Positions 5,297 through 9,390 of a stretch of DNA of 9,390 nucleotides are shown in pieces. Each line of letters begins with the position of its first letter. The first letter of the stretch is position 1. The notes under the pieces were generated by a model that did not search any database, had not been told where the DNA came from, and worked only from the letters and a program-made list of their open reading frames with translations. Position numbers and translations under genes: made by a program. Origin of the DNA: Acidobacteriaceae bacterium (GTDB lineage: Bacteria; Acidobacteriota; Terriglobia; Terriglobales; Acidobacteriaceae); assembly GCA_025929125.1 (NCBI GenBank), contig JAICMT010000033.1, forward strand, positions 1 through 9,390, written 5' to 3'.

Positions 5297-8200
5297 CCAA
5301 CTCCACACTTTGGAGGGAATTCCAATCCGGCGATGGGCTGGTGCTGCGACTGCTGCGTTTCCTGGTATTCGGAGGCGGCATTCTCTTCCTCTGCTACACC
5401 GCGGTGCTTCCGCTTGCGTGGTCCGGCCAGCTGCGCCTCGCAGTCATCCTCATCGTGGCTGCTCTGTGGGCGAACCGCAGTTCCAACTCCCACATCGCCA
5501 CCCTCACTCTGCTTCTGCTCTCGCTCTACTCCACCTTCCGCTACGGATTCTGGCGAGCCGCAACCATCGCCGCCTTCTTTCGCGACCCCTTCAGTCACTG
5601 GTCCGCTGGCGACGCCTTCCTGATCCTCGTGCTCTTCCTCGCCGAGCTCTACGCCTTCCTCACGCTCGGCCTCGGATACCTGCAGGTCCTCTGGCCGCTT
5701 CGCCGCATGCCCGTGCCATTACCCGACGATCCCGCCGACTGGCCCGCCGTCGATCTCCTTATCCCTACCGTCGACGAGTCGCTCACCGTCCTTCGCCCCA
5801 CCGTGCTCGCCGCGCTCAATATCGACTGGCCCGCCGAGAAGCTCCACGTCTACATCCTCGACGACGGCGACCGTGAGCAGGTTCGCTTCTTCGCCGAAGA
5901 AGCTGGAGCCGGTTACATCGCTCGCAGTGAGCGCACTCACGCAAAGGCCGGCAATCTAAACCACGCCCTCCCTCAGCTCCAGTCCCCCTACATCGCCGTT
6001 TTCGATAGCGACCACGTTCCCACCCGCAGCTTCCTCCAGCTCACCATGGGCTGGATGCTCCGCGACTCCCGCCTCGCAATGCTGCAGACGCCGCACCACT
6101 TCTACTCACCGGATCCGTTTGAGCGCAACCTCGGCCAATTCCGCAGCGTCCCCGCCGAAGGCGAGCTCTTCTACCGCGTCCTGCAGGAGGGCAACGACTT
6201 CTGGAACGCCGCCTCCTTCTGCGGCTCCTGCGCGATCCTGCGTCGCAGTTCGCTGGATCAGGTCGGCGGCTTCGCATCCGAAACCCTCACCGAAGACGCC
6301 CACACTTCGCTGCGCTTGCAGATGGACGGCTGGAACACCGCCTACCTCAACATCCCGCAGGCCGCCGGCCTCGCCACAGAGCGCCTCAGCAGCTACATCC
6401 GCCAGCGCATCCGCTGGGCGCAGGGAATGCTGCAGGTCCTTCGCCTCGAAAATCCTCTTAGTGCCCCAGGTCTCACCGCCTGCCAGCGCCTCTGTTACTT
6501 CCACGCGATGGCCCACTTCCTCTTCGCGCTGCCGCGGCTCATCTTCCTCACCGCACCCATCGTCTACCTCCTGTTCGGCAGCACGGTTCTACCCGGCTTC
6601 TGGGGAGCCATCCTCGCCTACGCAGTCCCTCATCTCCTGCTCTCGTTCCTTTGCAGCAACCGCGTCCAGGGCCGTCATCGCCACGCCTTCTGGGATCAGG
6701 TCTACGAAACCGTCCTCGCTCCTTTTCTCCTCTTTCCCACACTCGCCGCACTCTTCAGCTCCGGCAGCCGCCGTTTTGAGGTCACGCGCAAAGGCGGCAC
6801 CGTGGACCGCGATTATTTCGATCGCCGCATTGCCTGGCCGTATCTCCTCCTGCTCGCACTCAACCTCGCCGGCGTCCTCTGCGCTGTCGCCCGCCTGATC
6901 CACCTGCCGCAATTCCACGTTCCTGCCCGGCTCGGCTTCTTGAACTGGCCAGCGCACCTCTACGCGCCGCATCAAGCCGGCATCGTCGCCGTCAATCTCG
7001 TCTGGGTCCTGTGGAACATCGTCCTGCTCGGCGTCGCCATCGCCGTCGCTCGTGAAACCCAGCAGCGCCGCGAGTCCATCCGCCTCTCCGTCAAGCTCCC
7101 CTCCGACATCCTCCTGCCCGACGGCTCCATGCTTCAGGGCGTCACCTCCGACCTCTCCTACGGCGGCGTCCGCACCCACATCTCCGGCGACGCGCACATC
7201 GCCCCCGGCGACTCCATCAAGTTCGTCGTCCCGCTGCTGGACGGCTCCGCAACCATCCCCGCCACCGTCGTCGCCCACGGCGCCGGCGAGCTCCGCGCCC
7301 GCTTCGATCGCCTCTCGCTTCAGGAAGACGAGTCCCTCGTCACCCTCCTCTACTCCCGCGCCGACTCATGGCTGCAGTCGGGCACCCATCCCGATCTGCT
7401 CCACCCACTCCACAGCCTCGCGCGTCTCTTGCGCTTGTCCATGCGCGGAATCCTGGGCATCGGCAAACGTTCTCGAAGCTCGCTCGCTTCCTCCGCCGCG
7501 CCTCTGCTCCTGCTCGCCTTCGCACTCACCGCCCACACCAGCGCGCAGGATGCCGCGCAGCCCGCCGCGCCTCCTACACCCACACCCTCAGCGACCTCGC
7601 AGTCCGCACCCGCCCGAAGACTCCGCGCCACATCCCCCGCCCCAGCCACCGCGCCAACCCCAGCCCCCGACACCTTCGCCCAGGTCCTCACCCTCGCCGA
7701 TCTCGGGCTGCCCCAGGGTGCTATCCTCCGCGGCAACGGCAGCTCGCAGACGCTCAACTTCTTCCTCTCCCGCGACCGCCTCGTTAAGCTCGCCGACCTC
7801 AAGCTCCGCTACCGCACCGCCCCCAACCTCATCCCTGCGTCAAGCCAAATCGTCGTCACTCTCAACGACACGGTGATCGGCGCACTCCCACCCAGCTCCA
7901 ACGGTGCCCTCCCCACCGACACCACCCTTACGCTTCCGCCCGATATCCTCCACCACCAGAACCGTCTCGCCTTCCAGCTCCTCGCCCACGTCTCCACCAC
8001 CTGCGACGACCCCGCCAACTCCACCCTCTGGGCGCAGCTCGATCCCGCCTCCACCATCGAGCTCTCTGGCTCGCGCCTCACCATGACCTCCGATCTCGCC
8101 TCGCTGCCGCTCCCGTTCTACGACGCCGGAGGCAGCCGTCGCGCCGCCGTCCCCATCGTCTTCGCCGCGCCGCCCTCCACCACCTCCATTCAGGCCGCCG

Positions 8201-9390
8201 CCATCGTCACCTCCTGGTTCGGAGCCCTGTCCGCCCCGCGTCAGCTCCGCTTTCCCGTCAGCATCGGAACCATTCCAACCGGCAAGGTCATCCTGCTCGC
8301 CGAGCGCGACGCCGACATCCCCACGCAGCTCCGCGAATCCTCCGCAGACACAATCGGCCCCGCAATCTCCATCCACCCCAACCCTTCCGACCCCACCTCT
8401 TCCATCCTCGTCGTCAGCGGCTCCACGCCCGACGACCTGCTCACCGCCGCCCGCGCTCTCGTACTCCATCAGGTCACCTGGCAGGGCCCGCGTGTCATCA
8501 TCCGCAACTTCGTCCTCCCCGCTCCGCGCCACCCTGACGACGCTCCCCGCTGGCTCCGCACCGACACCATCCAGACCTTCGCCGATCTCAACCGCGCCGC
8601 CCGCGAAACCGAAGCCTCTCCCGACGCCTTCGAAGCCTCAGGCTCCAACACCGTCAGCGTCCCGCTCAACCTCCCGCCCGACCTCGACTACGCCGATCGC
8701 GAGAACCTCCCCCTCCGCCTCGACTACCGCTACAACTCCGTCGCCGTCGCCCAGGGCAGCAGCCTCCAGGTCTACCTCAACGGCGCCTACCTCAGCTCCA
8801 CGCCACTCCCGCACGCCGACCGCGCCTCGCGCGTCCTCGAAACCCTCATTCCCGTTCCCGTGGCTGACCTCCACCCCTTCCGCAACCTCCTCCAGTTCCG
8901 CTTCGATCTCCACCCCGCCGCCAACCACGATTGCGCCGCGCCGCCCGCATCCATTGCGGCCGCCATCGTCCCGGACTCCGCGCTCGACCTCACCGGCATC
9001 TCCCAGTCCGCCGTCCTGCCCAACCTGCAGCTCTTCGCCTCCGCCGGCTTCCCCTTCACCCGCCTCGCCGACCTCGCCGAGACCACGGTCGTTCTCCCCA
9101 GCCAGCCCACGCCCGCCGAGCTCCAGTTGCTGCTCGGCCTCATGGGGCACTTCGGCGCGCAGACCGGCTATCCGGCCCTCCGCGTCACCATCGCCGGCCC
9201 CAACTCCCTCCAGCCCGGCCACGATTCTCTCGTCCTCGGCACCGTCTCCGACCAGCCCGCGCTCAACACCTTCGGTCGCGCCACACCCGTCCAGCTCGAC
9301 CCCAACGGCCTCCACATCCAATCCTCCGCCGGCCTGCTCCGCGCAACACACTGGTGGCGCCCCTCGACCGCGGAGCAGGGAAGCGAACTC
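5293..9390 (+). CDS. bcsAB: fused cellulose synthase BcsA-BcsB (3' end cut by window edge)
   Basis: One frame of 1366 codons, open from GTG 5293 to the window end. It makes cellulose from UDP-glucose (EC 2.4.1.12) and moves the glucan across the inner membrane. BcsA part: four N-terminal helices (about 18-135); GT2 core with DDG 190-192, DSD 238-240, FCGSCA 309-314, TED 333-335, QRIRW 371-375; gating-loop FEVTRKGG 495-502; further helices to about 586; PilZ domain with R593-x-x-x-R597 and D620-x-S622-x-x-G625, so c-di-GMP control is expected. Junction: a hydrophobic signal-peptide-like stretch (717-751, ending HTSA) and a Pro/Ala linker (755-792). BcsB part: carbohydrate-binding regions from about 795, with C904 in TCDDP, C1214, and FPFTRLADLAET from 1253. 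The C-terminal BcsB membrane anchor is not reached. The GTG overlaps the bcsQ stop (GTGA); GGGG lies 6 nt upstream. AcsAB of acetic-acid bacteria, of similar length, is the known precedent. Confidence 0.95.
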   Translation, partial: MTNSTLWREFQSGDGLVLRLLRFLVFGGGILFLCYTAVLPLAWSGQLRLAVILIVAALWANRSSNSHIATLTLLLLSLYSTFRYGFWRAATIAAFFRDPFSHWSAGDAFLILVLFLAELYAFLTLGLGYLQVLWPLRRMPVPLPDDPADWPAVDLLIPTVDESLTVLRPTVLAALNIDWPAEKLHVYILDDGDREQVRFFAEEAGAGYIARSERTHAKAGNLNHALPQLQSPYIAVFDSDHVPTRSFLQLTMGWMLRDSRLAMLQTPHHFYSPDPFERNLGQFRSVPAEGELFYRVLQEGNDFWNAASFCGSCAILRRSSLDQVGGFASETLTEDAHTSLRLQMDGWNTAYLNIPQAAGLATERLSSYIRQRIRWAQGMLQVLRLENPLSAPGLTACQRLCYFHAMAHFLFALPRLIFLTAPIVYLLFGSTVLPGFWGAILAYAVPHLLLSFLCSNRVQGRHRHAFWDQVYETVLAPFLLFPTLAALFSSGSRRFEVTRKGGTVDRDYFDRRIAWPYLLLLALNLAGVLCAVARLIHLPQFHVPARLGFLNWPAHLYAPHQAGIVAVNLVWVLWNIVLLGVAIAVARETQQRRESIRLSVKLPSDILLPDGSMLQGVTSDLSYGGVRTHISGDAHIAPGDSIKFVVPLLDGSATIPATVVAHGAGELRARFDRLSLQEDESLVTLLYSRADSWLQSGTHPDLLHPLHSLARLLRLSMRGILGIGKRSRSSLASSAAPLLLLAFALTAHTSAQDAAQPAAPPTPTPSATSQSAPARRLRATSPAPATAPTPAPDTFAQVLTLADLGLPQGAILRGNGSSQTLNFFLSRDRLVKLADLKLRYRTAPNLIPASSQIVVTLNDTVIGALPPSSNGALPTDTTLTLPPDILHHQNRLAFQLLAHVSTTCDDPANSTLWAQLDPASTIELSGSRLTMTSDLASLPLPFYDAGGSRRAAVPIVFAAPPSTTSIQAAAIVTSWFGALSAPRQLRFPVSIGTIPTGKVILLAERDADIPTQLRESSADTIGPAISIHPNPSDPTSSILVVSGSTPDDLLTAARALVLHQVTWQGPRVIIRNFVLPAPRHPDDAPRWLRTDTIQTFADLNRAARETEASPDAFEASGSNTVSVPLNLPPDLDYADRENLPLRLDYRYNSVAVAQGSSLQVYLNGAYLSSTPLPHADRASRVLETLIPVPVADLHPFRNLLQFRFDLHPAANHDCAAPPASIAAAIVPDSALDLTGISQSAVLPNLQLFASAGFPFTRLADLAETTVVLPSQPTPAELQLLLGLMGHFGAQTGYPALRVTIAGPNSLQPGHDSLVLGTVSDQPALNTFGRATPVQLDPNGLHIQSSAGLLRATHWWRPSTAEQGSEL
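7441..7545 (+). other. internal signal-peptide-like segment at the BcsA/BcsB junction
   Basis: Within the fused protein, residues 717-751 read like a stand-alone BcsB signal peptide: Met717, a basic stretch (GIGKRSRSS), a hydrophobic core (APLLLLAFALTA) and a plausible signal peptidase site after HTSA (A751). It supplies the odd membrane crossing needed to place BcsB in the periplasm after the cytoplasmic PilZ domain. No Shine-Dalgarno precedes the ATG at 7441, so separate translation of BcsB looks unlikely, but proteolytic separation is possible. Confidence 0.65.

Noticed and set aside
6589..9351. Several long leftward frames (6589-7278, 7840-8532, 8638-9351)
   Set aside because: Low-complexity Gly/Glu/Val/Asp-rich shadows of bcsAB caused by its C-ending codons; the sense frame is firmly identified.
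7441..9390. Separate bcsB gene starting at ATG 7441
   Set aside because: No ribosome site precedes it and the frame is continuous with bcsA; treated as a fusion with a relic signal peptide instead.

Overview
The window is GC-rich and densely coding, with strong C-ending codon bias. It reads as chromosomal DNA of a soil-type Gram-negative bacterium. The gene mix (DUF2911 protein, isolated tRNA genes carrying encoded CCA, and a cellulose synthase whose BcsA and BcsB are one polypeptide preceded by a long BcsQ-type ATPase) fits an acidobacterium of the Terriglobia/Acidobacteriaceae type. That placement is inference; no rRNA or other marker gene is present.

Left part (1-2277): pncB, nicotinate phosphoribosyltransferase, runs leftward and is cut by the left edge. 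It is divergent from a polytopic membrane protein resembling the GT-C glycosyltransferase superfamily, with only 50 bp between the two starts. Middle (2303-3287): two leftward tRNA genes, tRNA-Arg(CCG) and tRNA-Lys(TTT), flank a rightward gene for a secreted DUF2911 protein. That gene has its own promoter-like region with a 9-bp direct repeat, and a perfect hairpin lies over its stop codon.

Right part (3407-9390): a cellulose biosynthesis operon. A promoter-like element and a hairpin-rich leader of about 100 nt precede a 583-codon gene. That gene encodes a short BcsR-like segment, an Ala-rich coiled coil, a Pro-rich linker with four 18-bp repeats, and a C-terminal BcsQ/YhjQ MinD-like domain. 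Its stop overlaps (GTGA) the start of a giant reading frame that stays open to the window end (1366 codons or more). It encodes a full BcsA (membrane helices, GT2 catalytic core, gating loop, PilZ c-di-GMP domain), then a leftover signal-peptide-like segment, then most of BcsB.

The most notable point is that two physically interacting pairs of the cellulose secretion machinery, R+Q and A+B, each appear as one polypeptide in adjacent, translationally coupled genes. BcsA-BcsB fusion is known from acetic-acid bacteria (AcsAB). The BcsR-BcsQ reading is my inference from a short motif match and needs a profile search. bcsZ and bcsC, if present, lie beyond the right edge.
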